Shown here in pieces: positions 1-9,353 of a DNA stretch of 34,634 nucleotides. Every line of letters starts with the position of its first letter. Position 1 is the stretch's first letter. The position numbers and the translations under genes are program-made. The DNA comes from Kitasatospora sp. NA04385 (GTDB lineage: Bacteria; Actinomycetota; Actinomycetes; Streptomycetales; Streptomycetaceae), in the NCBI RefSeq assembly GCF_013364235.1, contig NZ_CP054919.1:6731093-6765726 (forward strand), read 5' to 3'. The notes beneath the pieces were generated by a model. It was not told the DNA's origin. It saw only the letters and a list, made by a program, of their open reading frames with translations, and made no database searches.

Positions 1-102
1 GCCCGGGCGGCGGTCGCGGCGGCGGCCGCGCGGTGGGGCGTGCCGCCGCGCGCGGACGAGACGATCGAGGAACTGCCGCCCGCGGGCTGCCGGTTCTGCT
101 GA
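1..102 (+). CDS. C-terminal end of an unidentified protein (5' end outside the window)
   Basis: The first reading frame is open from the window edge to a TGA at 100-102, giving 33 residues that end in PPAGCRFC. Third positions are almost all G or C, as expected for coding DNA in this genome. The fragment is Ala-rich, then has a short acidic stretch (DETIEEL) and two cysteines near the end. I do not recognise a family. It could also be a chance open frame in GC-rich DNA, so only partial confidence is given. Confidence 0.45.
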   Translation, partial: ARAAVAAAAARWGVPPRADETIEELPPAGCRFC

Positions 103-316
103 GCGCGCGCCGCGCGCGTGCCCCCGGCGCGGGGGAGTGGTGCGGCGGTCACCCGGAGGCATCGTCGCAGCCCAGGTCAGGGGTGCATCTGCGCGCGTAG
201 CGGACGTTGGGGCGGCGTTCGATGAGTGTTCGTCAATTTCTTTGGCATGACCGCTTCCCCGCGAGGCTACCGGCTGGTATCCAATGTGTGGCCTGCGTCA
301 CTCTTGGAGGAACCAG
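103..316. other. Intergenic region upstream of the SGNH lipase gene
   Basis: These 214 bases hold the promoter region of the lipase gene. A TTGGCA hexamer lies near 242-247, but there is no convincing -10 element at standard spacing. The ribosome-binding site GGAGG is at 306-310, six bases before the ATG at 317. No hairpin or small ORF stands out. Confidence 0.4.
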
Positions 317-1114
317 ATGTCCCGCTTCCGTGCCGTCTCCGTCGCGCTCACCGCGGCGGCCCTCACCCTCACCACCTTCGCCGCCGCCACCCAGGCGAAC
401 GCCGCCGGCGTCAACTACGCCGCCCTCGGCGACTCGTACTCGGCCGGCGTCGGGTCCGGCAGCTACACCAGCGACAGCGGCAGCTGCAGCCGCAGCACCA
501 AGGCGTACCCGTACCTCTGGAAGACCGCGCACGCGCCCACCTCGTTCTCCTTCGTGGCCTGTTCGGGCGCGAAGACGGACGACGTGATCGCCAACCAGCT
601 CGGCGTGCTGAACTCCTCGACCACGCTGGTGTCCCTCACCATCGGCGGCAACGACGCGGGCTTCGCCTCGACCATGCAGACCTGCGTGCTCAACAGCGAG
701 AGCTCCTGCCTGAGCGCGGTGAACACCGCCAAGAGCTACGCCAACAACACCCTGCCGGGCAAGCTCGCCAACCTGTACGGGCAGATCAAGGCGAAGGCGC
801 CCAACGCGCACGTGGTGGTGCTGGGCTACCCGCACCTGTACAAGGTGCCCGGCTCCTGCATCCTCGGCATCTCCGACACCAAGCGGACCGCGATCAACGG
901 CGCGGCGGACACCCTGGACACCGTCATCGCCAAGCAGGCGGCGAGCGCCGGGTTCACCTTCAAGGACGTCCGCACGGTCTTCGCCGAGCACGAGATCTGC
1001 GGCTCCTCCACCCAGTGGCTGAACAGCACCACGCTGCCGATCAGCGACAGCTACCACCCCAACGCCAGCGGCCAGGCGAGCGGCTACCTGCCGTCGTTCA
1101 GCGCCGCCGCCTGA
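317..1114 (+). CDS. Secreted SGNH-family lipase/esterase
   Basis: The 265-residue product is a secreted esterase or lipase of the GDSL/SGNH hydrolase family. Residues 1-30 form a Sec signal peptide with a likely cleavage site after ANA. The nucleophile motif is GDSYSAG (Ser40), block III is GGNDAG, and the C-terminal catalytic pair is Asp244/His247 in DSYHPN. Six cysteines spread over the mature part match the three disulfides known for Streptomyces SGNH lipases. The ATG at 317 is chosen over an in-frame ATG at 284 because it has GGAGG at 306-310 and begins exactly at the signal peptide. The gene is monocistronic and ends at a strong hairpin at 1157-1193. The fatty-acid or ester substrate cannot be told from sequence. 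Confidence 0.93.
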   Translation: MSRFRAVSVALTAAALTLTTFAAATQANAAGVNYAALGDSYSAGVGSGSYTSDSGSCSRSTKAYPYLWKTAHAPTSFSFVACSGAKTDDVIANQLGVLNSSTTLVSLTIGGNDAGFASTMQTCVLNSESSCLSAVNTAKSYANNTLPGKLANLYGQIKAKAPNAHVVVLGYPHLYKVPGSCILGISDTKRTAINGAADTLDTVIAKQAASAGFTFKDVRTVFAEHEICGSSTQWLNSTTLPISDSYHPNASGQASGYLPSFSAAA

Positions 1115-1156
1115 GGCACCGCGCGGCAGGACGCGACGTCCGCGGGGGGCGGATGA

Positions 1157-1193
1157 CCGGTGGCCGGGCTCGTGCGAGGAGCCCGGCCACCGG
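1157..1193. terminator. Strong hairpin terminator between convergent lipase and deacetylase genes
   Basis: A perfect 15-bp stem pairs 1157-1171 with 1179-1193 around a 7-base loop. It is followed on the plus strand by a pyrimidine-rich run with several T. It lies between two convergent genes and can serve both. Confidence 0.85.
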
Positions 1194-1213
1194 CGTCCCT
1201 TCCCTTCCCCGGG

Positions 1214-2332
1214 TCAGCGCAGGTAGTCGCCGAGCGCCGCGGGCTTCAGACCGGCCCGCGCGGCCGCGTCCAGGGTGCGCTGCAGGTCGTCCGCCAGGGT
1301 GTCGGTGAAGTGCAGGATGACGATGTCGCCCGCCTGCAGGGCGCCGCCGGGGTGGGAGGTGTTCGAGGCGCCCCAGCCGAAGTCGGCGTTGGCGGTGACC
1401 AGGTACTTCATGCCGCAGTTCGCGGCGGCCTGCTGGAGGTTCGCGTCCACCGCGAAGTACGGCGGGCGGAACAGCGTCGGGACGGTGCCGTAGTGCGCGG
1501 CGACGGCGTCCCGGGCGTCGCAGATCTCGGCCTGCTGCTCGGCGGGCGACAGCGTGGTCAGGTCCCGGTGCGAGACGCTGTGGTCCTCGATCGCCGAACC
1601 GGGCACGGCGGTGGCCCGGCTGAAGTAGTCCGGCTCGAAGCCCTCCGGCATCGGCAGCGGGAACGCGGTGACCGGGACCTTGCGGTCGGCGATCAGCTGC
1701 ACCACCGCCGGGTCGCGGGTCCAGCCGTCGTCGATGGTGACGAAGACGACCTTGTCGCCGGTCGGCACGCCGGTGACGAGCGGCGCGGGCGTCGGGCGGT
1801 CGCCGGTCACCGACACGTCGTCCACCGAGACCGGCCCCTGCCCGTACCAGCCGTGCGCGTACAGCTGCACCGAGGTGGTGGCCGCGCCGGTGGTGAAGGT
1901 GGTGCTCAGCCGCTGCCAGCCGGCGCCGGTGGACGCCGTCCAGGCCGGGGGGACGTCGTGGCCGGTGCCGCTCGCGCCCAGGAAGGCGTACGAGCCGTGC
2001 ACCCAGGCGCTGTAGGTGTAGGTGGTGTTCGGGCGCACCGCGAGGGTCTGGGCGCACTGGCCGGTGGAGTCGCCCGAGGCCGGGGTGATCGCCAGGGCGG
2101 AGCCCCCGGTGCGGGCGGCGGCGGTCACCGCGCCCTCGCCGGCCGCGCAGTGCCAGCCGGGGATCGACCCCCAGTCGGCCAGCGGCAGGGTGGGGATCTC
2201 GAAGCCCGGGTTGGTGGCCAGGTTCGGCGCGGGGGCCGGCGCGTCCGCGTGCGCGGCCGGCGCGGTGGCGAGGGAGGCCAGCGCGGCGGTGGCGGCGAGG
2301 GCCGCGAGACGGCGACGGGAGGAACTGAGCAC
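1214..2332 (-). CDS. Secreted polysaccharide deacetylase with N-terminal carbohydrate-binding module
   Basis: The 372-residue protein starts with a signal peptide (residues 1-29, ending AHA). Residues about 36-178 look like a CBM4/9-type beta-sandwich (NLATNPGFE at the start, VDDVSV at the end). The NodB/CE4 deacetylase domain then shows TIDDG (199-203) with the metal/catalytic Asp pair, HSVSH (251-255) with the two metal-binding histidines, RPPY (289-292) and ILHF (339-342). The enzyme should remove acetyl groups from N-acetylated sugars in chitin, peptidoglycan or a plant polysaccharide. The GTG start at 2332 has GGAG (complement of 2340-2343) seven bases upstream. The CBM class is inferred from the fold pattern only. 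Confidence 0.9.
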   Translation of the reverse strand: MLSSSRRRLAALAATAALASLATAPAAHADAPAPAPNLATNPGFEIPTLPLADWGSIPGWHCAAGEGAVTAAARTGGSALAITPASGDSTGQCAQTLAVRPNTTYTYSAWVHGSYAFLGASGTGHDVPPAWTASTGAGWQRLSTTFTTGAATTSVQLYAHGWYGQGPVSVDDVSVTGDRPTPAPLVTGVPTGDKVVFVTIDDGWTRDPAVVQLIADRKVPVTAFPLPMPEGFEPDYFSRATAVPGSAIEDHSVSHRDLTTLSPAEQQAEICDARDAVAAHYGTVPTLFRPPYFAVDANLQQAAANCGMKYLVTANADFGWGASNTSHPGGALQAGDIVILHFTDTLADDLQRTLDAAARAGLKPAALGDYLR

Positions 2333-2483
2333 GGGTCAACTCCAGTGTGGGGGAGGGGCGGAGGAGTGACTCCCGGAGGGGCGGGGGTCGGGTGGGGGCC
2401 CTGCCGCACCAGGCCGGTGCACACCATGGACTAGACCAATCCCGGTGGTCAAGCGGAATCGCCCAACCGGCGGCCGAGATCGG

Positions 2484-4304
2484 TCAACCGGCGTAGAGCT
2501 CCTCGATGTCCTGCGCGTAGCGCTCCGCCACCGCCGCCCGCCGGATCTTCAGCGAGGGCGTCAACAGCCCCTCCTCCAGCGAGAACTCCCGCGGCAGCAG
2601 CCGGAACGCCCGGATCGACTCGGCCCGCGACACCGTGGTGTTCGCCGCCCCCACCGCCCGCTGCACCTCCTGGTGCAGCTCCGGATCGTCCAGCGCCTCC
2701 CACACGTCCAGCAGGTCCCGCCCGCGGGCCCGCAGCCAGTGCGCCAGCGCCACCCGGTCCAGCGTGATCAGCGCCGCCAGGTACGGCCGGTTGTCGCCCA
2801 CGATCAGGCACTGGGCGATCAGCGGGTGCGCCCGCACCCGCTCCTCCAGCACCGCGGGCGCCAGGTTCTTGCCGCTGGAGGTCACGATCACCTCCTTCTT
2901 GCGGCCGGTCAGCGTCAGGTAGCCGTCCCCGTCCAGCTCGCCCAGGTCCCCGGTGGCCAGCCAGCCCCGGCACAGCGCCTCGTCCGAGCAGCGCGGGTGG
3001 TTGAGGTACCCGGAGAACACCCCCGGCCCCTTCACCCACACCTCGCCGTCCTCCGCGATCGCCACCGTCGACCCCGGCAGCGGACGGCCCACCGTGCCGA
3101 ACTTCGGCCGCCGCGGCGGGTTCGCGGTCACCGCCGCCGACGACTCGGTCAGCCCGTAGCCCTCGTACACCGGCAGGCCCGCGCCCGCGAAGAACAGCCC
3201 CAGCTCCCGCCCCAGCATCGACCCGCCCGACATCACCGCCCGCACCCGGCCGCCCAGCACCGCCCGCACCCGCTGGTACACCATCCGCTCGTACGCGGCG
3301 TGCCGCAGCCGCAGCGCCGGCGACGGGCCCGGCCCCTTCCGGTGCGCCCGGCGCTCCCACGCCGCCGCCCACTCCACCGCCACCCGCTCCGCCTGCACGA
3401 ACAGCTCCAGCCGCCCCGCCGCCTCCGCGGACTCCCGGGCCCGCCGGTGGATCCGCTCGAAGACGTATGGCACCGCGTGCAGGAAGGTCGGGCCGAACGC
3501 GGCCAGCGCCGGTAACAGGCTGTCCGCCGACACCTTCGGGTGGTGGCCGATCCGGATGCCGCCGCGCACCGCCGCGACCTGGGTGGTCCGCCCGTACACG
3601 TGCGCCAGCGGCAGGAACAGCAGCGTCGACGGCTGCCCGCCGCCGGTGTCGGCGAACACCTCCGCCCAGCCCTCCAGCATCGCGTCCGCCACCGAGGCGA
3701 AGTTGCCGTGCGTCAGCAGGCAGCCCTTCGGCCGGCCCGTGGTGCCCGAGGTGTAGATGACGCTCGCCAGCGAGTCCGGCGTGACCCCCAGCCGCTGACG
3801 GTGCACCAGCGCGTCCGGCACGCCCGCGCCGTCCGCCGCCAACTGCGCCACGCAGCCCCGGTCCAGCTGCCAGATGCCGGTCAGCTCCGGCAGCGCGTCG
3901 CACACCGCGCCCACCGTCATCGCCTGGTCCTCGTCCTCCACCACGCAGGCCACCGCCGAGGTCTCCGCCAGGATCCAGCGCACCTGGTCCGGCGAGGCCG
4001 TCGGGTACACCGGCACCGGGATCGCCCCGATCGACCACAGCGCGTAGTCGAACAGCGTCCACTCCCAGCGGGTCGCCGACATCACCGCGACCCGGTCGCC
4101 GTAGCGCACCCCCCGGGTCAGCAGGCCCTTGGCCAGCGCCAACACCTCGTCGCGGAACTGAAGCGCCGTCACCGGCACCCAGCCGCCGTCCACCGGCCGG
4201 GACAGCTGCACCAGCCGCGGCTCCCGCTCCGCCCGGTCGAACACCGAGTCGGCCAGCCCGCCGGTCGGCGCACCGCCCGGCGCGGGGCTGCTGAACTCTC
4301 GCAC
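2484..4304 (-). CDS. Long-chain fatty-acid CoA ligase (AMP-dependent synthetase, FAA1-like)
   Basis: The 606-residue enzyme belongs to the ANL superfamily and should form fatty acyl-AMP and then acyl-CoA at the cytoplasmic side of the membrane. The phosphate-binding motif is YTSGTTGRPKG (about 184-194). The adenine-binding motif YGLTES lies near 383-388, the hinge motif TGDLGEL at 451-457, and GRKKEVIV near 467. The C-terminal subdomain keeps a Lys in SSGKNLAP. Length and motif order match the COG1022 long-chain acyl-CoA synthetases common in actinomycetes. The GTG start at 4304 follows a G-rich ribosome site. The gene points away from cvnA across a 342-base divergent region and probably stands alone. 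Confidence 0.92.
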   Translation of the reverse strand: MREFSSPAPGGAPTGGLADSVFDRAEREPRLVQLSRPVDGGWVPVTALQFRDEVLALAKGLLTRGVRYGDRVAVMSATRWEWTLFDYALWSIGAIPVPVYPTASPDQVRWILAETSAVACVVEDEDQAMTVGAVCDALPELTGIWQLDRGCVAQLAADGAGVPDALVHRQRLGVTPDSLASVIYTSGTTGRPKGCLLTHGNFASVADAMLEGWAEVFADTGGGQPSTLLFLPLAHVYGRTTQVAAVRGGIRIGHHPKVSADSLLPALAAFGPTFLHAVPYVFERIHRRARESAEAAGRLELFVQAERVAVEWAAAWERRAHRKGPGPSPALRLRHAAYERMVYQRVRAVLGGRVRAVMSGGSMLGRELGLFFAGAGLPVYEGYGLTESSAAVTANPPRRPKFGTVGRPLPGSTVAIAEDGEVWVKGPGVFSGYLNHPRCSDEALCRGWLATGDLGELDGDGYLTLTGRKKEVIVTSSGKNLAPAVLEERVRAHPLIAQCLIVGDNRPYLAALITLDRVALAHWLRARGRDLLDVWEALDDPELHQEVQRAVGAANTTVSRAESIRAFRLLPREFSLEEGLLTPSLKIRRAAVAERYAQDIEELYAG

Positions 4305-4646
4305 GGTCCCCCCGATCCCGCCGCCCCCGTCCCCGGCACGCGCGTTCCGGGCGGCACCGGCGAAGCTACCGGATCGGCGCGGCGCTGCCCAGAGTCACCG
4401 ACCGGCGACACCCCGCACCGGAGGCAGTCCCGCAGGTCGGGGCCATGCCAGGACCCGGTCCGGAAATTCGAGGACGATCCGGACAACAGCCGATCACGAT
4501 GCCCTTCCACCCTACGAACGGATGGTCAGGAAGTAGTAGGCTCGCGGCTCTCGTCCCCACCCGTGCCCACCCCTGCCCCCGCGCACCCACCCGCGCCCGC
4601 CCACCCGCGTCCGGCGGCCCCCGCCAGCGGACCACGAAGGACCCGT
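4305..4646. other. Divergent promoter region between acyl-CoA ligase and cvnA
   Basis: No coding sequence is supported in these 342 bases. The part next to cvnA is C-rich and holds the 10-mer CCCACCCGCG twice, at 4586-4595 and 4600-4609. A TAGGCT hexamer at 4537-4542 could be a -10 element for cvnA, but no matching -35 is clear. GAAGGA at 4636-4641 is the cvnA ribosome site. Confidence 0.4.
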
Positions 4647-7417
4647 ATGCGCCTGCGCCGCAGCTCGATCCGCGCGAGGATCATCGCGCTGCTCCTGGTG
4701 CCCATCGCGGCGCTCAGCGGCCTGTGGGTGTACGCCACGCTCGTCACCACCGGCGACGTGTGGGAACAGCTCGACCTCAGCTCCACCTACACCGCCTTCG
4801 GCAACCCCGCCGACCAGTACGCCTACGACCTCCAGCAGGAACGCGCCGCCGCCGTCCTGCGGCTGGCCGCCCCGGGCGACGCCGCCTACGCCGCCGCCTA
4901 CGCCAAGGCCCGCGAGACCACCGACCGCGACCTGCAACTGCTGCGCTACCAGGGCACCAGCCACGACGCCGGCAAGCTCGACGCCGACCAGCGCGCCCGC
5001 TACCAGGACCTGCTGTCCGTCGCCGACCAGCTCGGCGCCATCCGCAGCCAGATCGGCCAGCAGAAGCAGAGCTGGGACGGCGCCCTCAAGGACTACAGCG
5101 ACCTGATCACCCCGGTGTTCGCGTTCCGCTCCTCCTTCATCGCCAACCAGTCCGGCTCGCTGCCCCGCCAGGGCACCATCCTGGTCGAACTCTCCCGGGC
5201 CGGCGAGTACCTCGCCCAGGAGACCGCCGCCATGCGGGCCCTGCGGGCCGGCCCCGAGACCACCGCCGGCGAGGACCGCAAGCAGCGGGTCATCCTGGAC
5301 GCGATGAACGCCCAGCAGGCGCTGTTCCGCATCTACATCGCCGAACTCGGCACCGAGGACCGGCAGGCCTACAACGCGCTGCGCCTGGGCCCCGACTGGA
5401 GCCGGCTCACCGCCGCCGAGAACGGCTTCGCCACCGCCGCCGACCGGGCCGTGGCCGCCCGCAACGGCCCGACCGACGCCTGGGGCGAGACCGCCGGCAA
5501 GGTCCTCACCGACCTCGACGCCATCAACTCCCGGCTCGCCGGCGCACTCGGCAAGCAGGCCCGCGACAGCGCGGTCGACGCGCTGGTCCGCGGCGGAGCG
5601 GCCGGCCTGGTCGGCCTCGCCGCCGTCATCCTCTCCATCGTCATCTCCTACCGCACCGGCCGCCGCCTGGTGCGCGAACTCGTCGGCCTGCGCAACGCCG
5701 CCGCCGACCTGTCCGCCACCCGGCTGCCCTCGGTGATGCTCCGGCTGCGCCGCGGCGACGCCGTCGACGTGGTCGCCGAAGTGCCCCAGCTGGAGTTCGG
5801 CACCGGCGAGATCGGCCAGGTCGGCCGGGCCTTCAACGAGGTCCAGCGGGTCGCCGTCGAGGCCGCCGTCGAACAGGCCGAACTGCGCCGCGGCGTCTCC
5901 GCCGTCTTCGTCAACCTGGCCCGCCGCTCCCAGGTGCTGCTGCACCGCCAGCTCACCCTGCTCGACACCATGGAGCGCCGCACCGAGGACCCCCGCGAGC
6001 TGGAGGACCTGTTCCGGCTCGACCACCTCACCACCCGCATGCGCCGCCACGCCGAGGGCCTGATCATCCTCTCCGGCGGCTCGCCCGGCCGCGCCTGGCG
6101 CAAGCCGGTCCGGATGGTCGACGTGGTGCGCGCCGCCGTCGGCGAGGTCGAGGACTACGCCCGGGTGCAGGTCCGCCCCTTCCCCGGCACCGGCCTGCTC
6201 GGCTCCGCGGTCGCCGACGTCACCCACCTGATCGCCGAACTCGTCGAGAACGCCACCGTGTTCTCCCCGCCGCAGACCCAGGTCACCGTCCAGGGCGAGG
6301 TGGTCGCGCACGGCTTCTGCCTGGAGATCGACGACCGCGGCCTCGGCCTGAGCGAGCACCACCTGGAGGAGATCAACCAGCGCCTCGCGGTGGAGCAGGA
6401 GTTCGACCTCGCCGACACCGACCGGCTCGGCCTGTTCGTGGTCTCCCGGCTCGCCCGCCGGCACGGCATCCGGGTGCACCTGCGGCCCAGCCCGTACGGC
6501 GGCACCTCCGCGGTCGTGCTCGTCCCGCGCGAACTGCTCGCCGAGACCGTCGAGACCGGCCCCGACGGGCCCCGGCCGGGCGGCGAGGACACCGGCAGCC
6601 ACCGCCGGCCCCCCGCGCCGGCCGGCCCGGCCGCCGTTTCGCCCGCCGTCTCGCCCGCGGGCAGACCGCCGCGCAGAGCGCCGGGCAGGGCGGCGTCCGG
6701 AGCGCCGCCCCGGCCGCCGTGCAGGCGCTGCCGGTCCGGGCCCAGGGCGCCCAGGGCCGGGGCGGCGCGCACGCCGCGCCGAGCGCGCTCGGCGGGCCCC
6801 GCCCGTCCGCGGCCGAGCCGGCCGCGCTCCCCGGCGGGCTGCCGCGCCGGCGCCCGCCCAGCAGGCCGCCGAGGCCGCCGGGGCACCGGGCGCCACCGCC
6901 GCGCCGGGGACGACGCCGCCGCCCGGCCGCGCTGCCCGCCGGGCGCCCGGCCGCCGTCGCGCCGCCCGCCGCCGACGGCCCGGCGGCCGCGCCCGCCGGG
7001 CCCGCGCTGACGCCGGTGGCCGGCGGGCTGCTGCCCAAGCGCGTCCGGCAGGCCAGCCTGGCGCCCCAGCTGCGGCCCGGCGCCGGGCCCGAGCCCGTCG
7101 AACCGGCCCGCGAGCGCGACCCCGAGGAGGCCCGCTCCGCGTTCGCCTCCTTCCAGCGCGGCTTCGCCCGCGGCCGCGGCGACCGGCTGCAGCCCGCCTC
7201 GCTCACCGTGGTGCGCTCCGAACCGGAGCCGCCCGGTGCCGACGGTGCCCCCGAACGGCCCACGCCCGTAAGATCGTTGGCGCCCGGACAGCCCCGGCTG
7301 CGGGTCGCGCTGCCCTCCGCGCCGGTGCCGCACGCGCTGCCCCCCGCCCGTTCCGTCCCGTCGGCCCACCAGCCGTCGACCGCACCGCCCGCACCAGCAG
7401 AAGGAACCGAATCATGA
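4647..7417 (+). CDS. cvnA: CvnA: conservon sensor histidine-kinase-like protein (reading frame broken near the 3' end)
   Basis: This is the membrane sensor of a conservon. TM1 (about residues 9-30) is followed by an extracytoplasmic nitrate/nitrite-sensing-like helical region, TM2 near residue 310, a HAMP-like linker, and a kinase core with the N-box HLIAELVENATVFSPP near 530. The ATG at 4647 has GAAGGA at 4636-4641. One frame is open to a TGA at 7008-7010, but after about 6650 its codons become atypical (AGA, AGG). The expected CvnA tail (GLLPKRVRQASLAPQLRPG, then RSAFASFQRGF) lies in another frame that ends at 7417, overlapping cvnB by ATGA. From 4647 to 7417 is 2771 bases, not a multiple of three. 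Either this is sequence error in a GC-rich linker or the gene is truncated. Confidence 0.85.
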
Positions 7418-7833
7418 CCGCAACAACACCGCCGTCCGGGGACCTCGACTGGCTCCTCAACGACCTGGTCGGCCGGGTGGCGACCCTTCGGCATGCGGTG
7501 ATCCTGTCCAGTGACGGCCTGGCCACCGGCGTCTCCAGCGGCCTCGGCCGCGAGGACGCCGAGCACCTCGCCGCGGTCGCCGCGGGCTTCCACAGCCTCG
7601 CCAAGGGCGCCGGACGGCACTTCCAGGTCGGCGGCGTCCGCCAGACCATGGTCGAGCTGGACGAGGCGTTCCTGTTCATCACCGCGGCCGGTGACGGCAG
7701 CTGCCTGGCCGTGCTCAGCGACGCCGAGTCCGACGTGGGCCAGATCGCCTACGAGATGGCGCTGTTGGTCAAGCGCGTCGGCGAGCACCTCGCCGCCGAA
7801 CCGAGGACCGACACCACCCCGCCCGGGAGGTGA
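7414..7833 (+). CDS. cvnB: CvnB: roadblock/LC7-domain protein of the conservon
   Basis: The 139-residue cytoplasmic protein is a roadblock/LC7-type protein. It begins with LDWLLNDLVGRVATLRHAVILSSDG-like sequence typical of conservon CvnB proteins and has the LAAVAAGFHSLAKG helix. In known conservons the B protein joins the sensor, the DUF742 protein and the GTPase-like protein into a membrane complex resembling eukaryotic G-protein systems. The ATG overlaps the TGA of cvnA (ATGA at 7414-7417), which implies translational coupling and supports the frame of the cvnA tail. GAAGGA lies just upstream at about 7400. Confidence 0.93.
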   Translation: MTATTPPSGDLDWLLNDLVGRVATLRHAVILSSDGLATGVSSGLGREDAEHLAAVAAGFHSLAKGAGRHFQVGGVRQTMVELDEAFLFITAAGDGSCLAVLSDAESDVGQIAYEMALLVKRVGEHLAAEPRTDTTPPGR

Positions 7834-7841
7834 CCGACCCG

Positions 7842-8351
7842 ATGAGCGAGCCCGACCCGACCGAGCCGACCGCGGCCCCCGCCCCGGCGGGCCCCGGCGG
7901 CGCGCCCGCGGGCGAGGGGGCGGCCGACGGGACGCCGGTCGACCTGTTCGCGCCCCGCACCCCGGTGGACGACCGCTGGTTCGACGACGAGGCCGGGCCG
8001 GTGGTCCGGCTGTTCTCGATGACCAGGGGACGCGCCCGCCCGGTCGACGACGGCCTGTTCGACCTGATCTCCCTGGTCACCGCCGCGGTGCCGGCCCTGG
8101 CCGGCCCCGGCGGGGGCCCCGAGCTCGCGCTCGACCCGGAGCACCACGCCATCCTCGGACTCTGCCGCGACGAGCCGCTCAGCGTCGCCGAGCTGGGGTC
8201 CTACACCGACCTCCCGGTGAGCGTGGTCCGGGTCCTGCTCGGCGACCTCCACGACGCCGAGCTGATCAGCGTCACCCGACCCTTCCAGCTCGCCCGGCAA
8301 CCGGACGAGCGCCTGCTGCGAGACGTGATCAATGGCCTCCGTGCACTCTGA
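7842..8351 (+). CDS. cvnC: CvnC: DUF742 protein of the conservon
   Basis: The product of about 169 residues has the DUF742 pattern: WFDDEAGPVVRLFSMTRGR near residue 45, FDLISLVT, then a winged-helix-like part (HHAILGLCRDEPLSVAELGSYTDLP and VVRVLLGDL). I place the start at ATG 7842 because GGGAGGTGA at 7825-7833 sits eight bases before it. An in-frame GTG at 7830 overlaps the cvnB stop but is itself part of that ribosome site. The first 35 residues are a Pro/Ala-rich acidic extension, making the protein somewhat longer than many CvnC. It overlaps cvnD by 20 bases. Confidence 0.9.
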   Translation: MSEPDPTEPTAAPAPAGPGGAPAGEGAADGTPVDLFAPRTPVDDRWFDDEAGPVVRLFSMTRGRARPVDDGLFDLISLVTAAVPALAGPGGGPELALDPEHHAILGLCRDEPLSVAELGSYTDLPVSVVRVLLGDLHDAELISVTRPFQLARQPDERLLRDVINGLRAL

Positions 8352-8943
8352 CGCCCCGTCGACCTCCACCGCCCCCCGCAAGGCCCCCTGGGGCGCCAGC
8401 GCGGTCAAGATCCTGATCGCCGGCGGCTTCGGCGCCGGCAAGACCACCCTGGTCGGCGCGGTCAGCGAGATCCGCCCGCTGCGCACCGAGGAGTCGCTCA
8501 GCGAGATCGGCCGCCCGGTCGACGACACCGCCGGGGTGGAGGCCAAGCGCACCACCACCGTCGCCATGGACTTCGGCCGGATCGACCTCAGGCCCGGCCT
8601 CGCCCTGTACCTGTTCGGCACCCCCGGGCAGGACAGGTTCTGGTTCGTCTGGGACGAGCTCGCCCGCGGCACCCTCGGCGCCGTCGTCCTCGCCGACACC
8701 CGGCGGCTGGCCGACTCCTTCCCCTCGGTCGACTACTTCGAGCAGCGCGGCATCCCGTTCATCGTCGCGGTCAACTGCTTCGAGGGCACCGAGGTGTACG
8801 CCCCCGACGACGTGCGCGCCGCGCTCGACCTGCCGGAGGCGGTGCCCGTGCTGCTGTGCGACGCCCGGCGGCGCGAGGACGGCAAGGAACTGCTCATCCG
8901 GCTGGTCGAGCACGCGGCGCTCCGGGCCGGCGTGCGGCTCTGA
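8332..8943 (+). CDS. cvnD: CvnD: small GTP/ATP-binding protein of the conservon
   Basis: The 203-residue protein is a Ras-like P-loop NTPase. Walker A is GGFGAGKTT (31-39), the G3 region is GTPGQDRFW near residue 100, and VAVNCFEG near 145 replaces the usual NKxD specificity loop, as is typical for CvnD proteins. It is the switch component of the conservon. Its start lies 20 bases inside cvnC, so translation is likely coupled. No cytochrome P450 follows, unlike some conservons. What this particular system senses is unknown. Confidence 0.93.
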   Translation: MASVHSDAPSTSTAPRKAPWGASAVKILIAGGFGAGKTTLVGAVSEIRPLRTEESLSEIGRPVDDTAGVEAKRTTTVAMDFGRIDLRPGLALYLFGTPGQDRFWFVWDELARGTLGAVVLADTRRLADSFPSVDYFEQRGIPFIVAVNCFEGTEVYAPDDVRAALDLPEAVPVLLCDARRREDGKELLIRLVEHAALRAGVRL

Positions 8944-9156
8944 CCGGCCCCGGGCCCAGGTAGTTCTGCCCCAGACACTTCTGACGTCGGTGCAGGTCGG
9001 GGCGGTGGCGTCCGGATGGTGGACGTTTTCCGTCTCGGCCTGCGGATGTGACCCTCCAGCGGGTTGCCTTCCGGGCACCGGGCGTGGAAGTCTCATAGCC
9101 GTGCCCGCCGCCGATCGGCCGCCGGGCCGGACACACCCGGGGGGAGGAGCCGCACC

Positions 9157-9249
9157 ATGACCGCATCGGTCCGCATCGCCGCGCTCCCCCTGCTCACCGT
9201 CCGTCGGTACATCGACCACGGCCGGATCTACAGCGCCTGCTGTCGCTGA
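9157..9249 (+). CDS. 30-residue leader peptide ending Cys-Cys-Arg, upstream of the winged-helix regulator
   Basis: An ATG at 9157 with a strong ribosome site (GGGGAGGAG, 9141-9149) opens a 30-codon ORF. The peptide contains VRRYIDHGRIYSACCR at its end. The pattern Arg-Arg-x-Ile-Asp-x-x-Arg-x-x-Ser-Ala-x-Cys resembles, from memory, the short leader peptides found upstream of sulfur genes in actinomycetes. The last 15 bases (9236-9250) match those of a second leader at 11288-11302 except for one base. By analogy with cysteine-responsive leader ORFs, its translation may control the gene at 9535. The 285-base gap to that gene holds a further small ORF. Confidence 0.72.
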   Translation: MTASVRIAALPLLTVRRYIDHGRIYSACCR

Positions 9250-9353
9250 CGCACCGTCACCCCGCGCCCTCCTGCCGGGCGGTGGCGGTTCCGCGTCCCC
9301 GTCGACCCCTCCGTTGACCCCGTCGACACCTCGCAGCGCTCCGGAGAGCAGCC

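Noticed and set aside
4586..4609. CCCACCCGCG direct repeat as a CRISPR-like or operator element
   Set aside because: Only two short copies in a generally C-rich stretch; too little to call.
9064..9099. Promoter with TTGCCT and TCATAG upstream of the first leader
   Set aside because: The spacing of 23 bases between hexamers is too long for a standard promoter.
8944..9156. Gene between cvnD and the first leader, such as a conservon-linked P450
   Set aside because: No frame with a ribosome site and coding bias is present; the stretch is non-coding.
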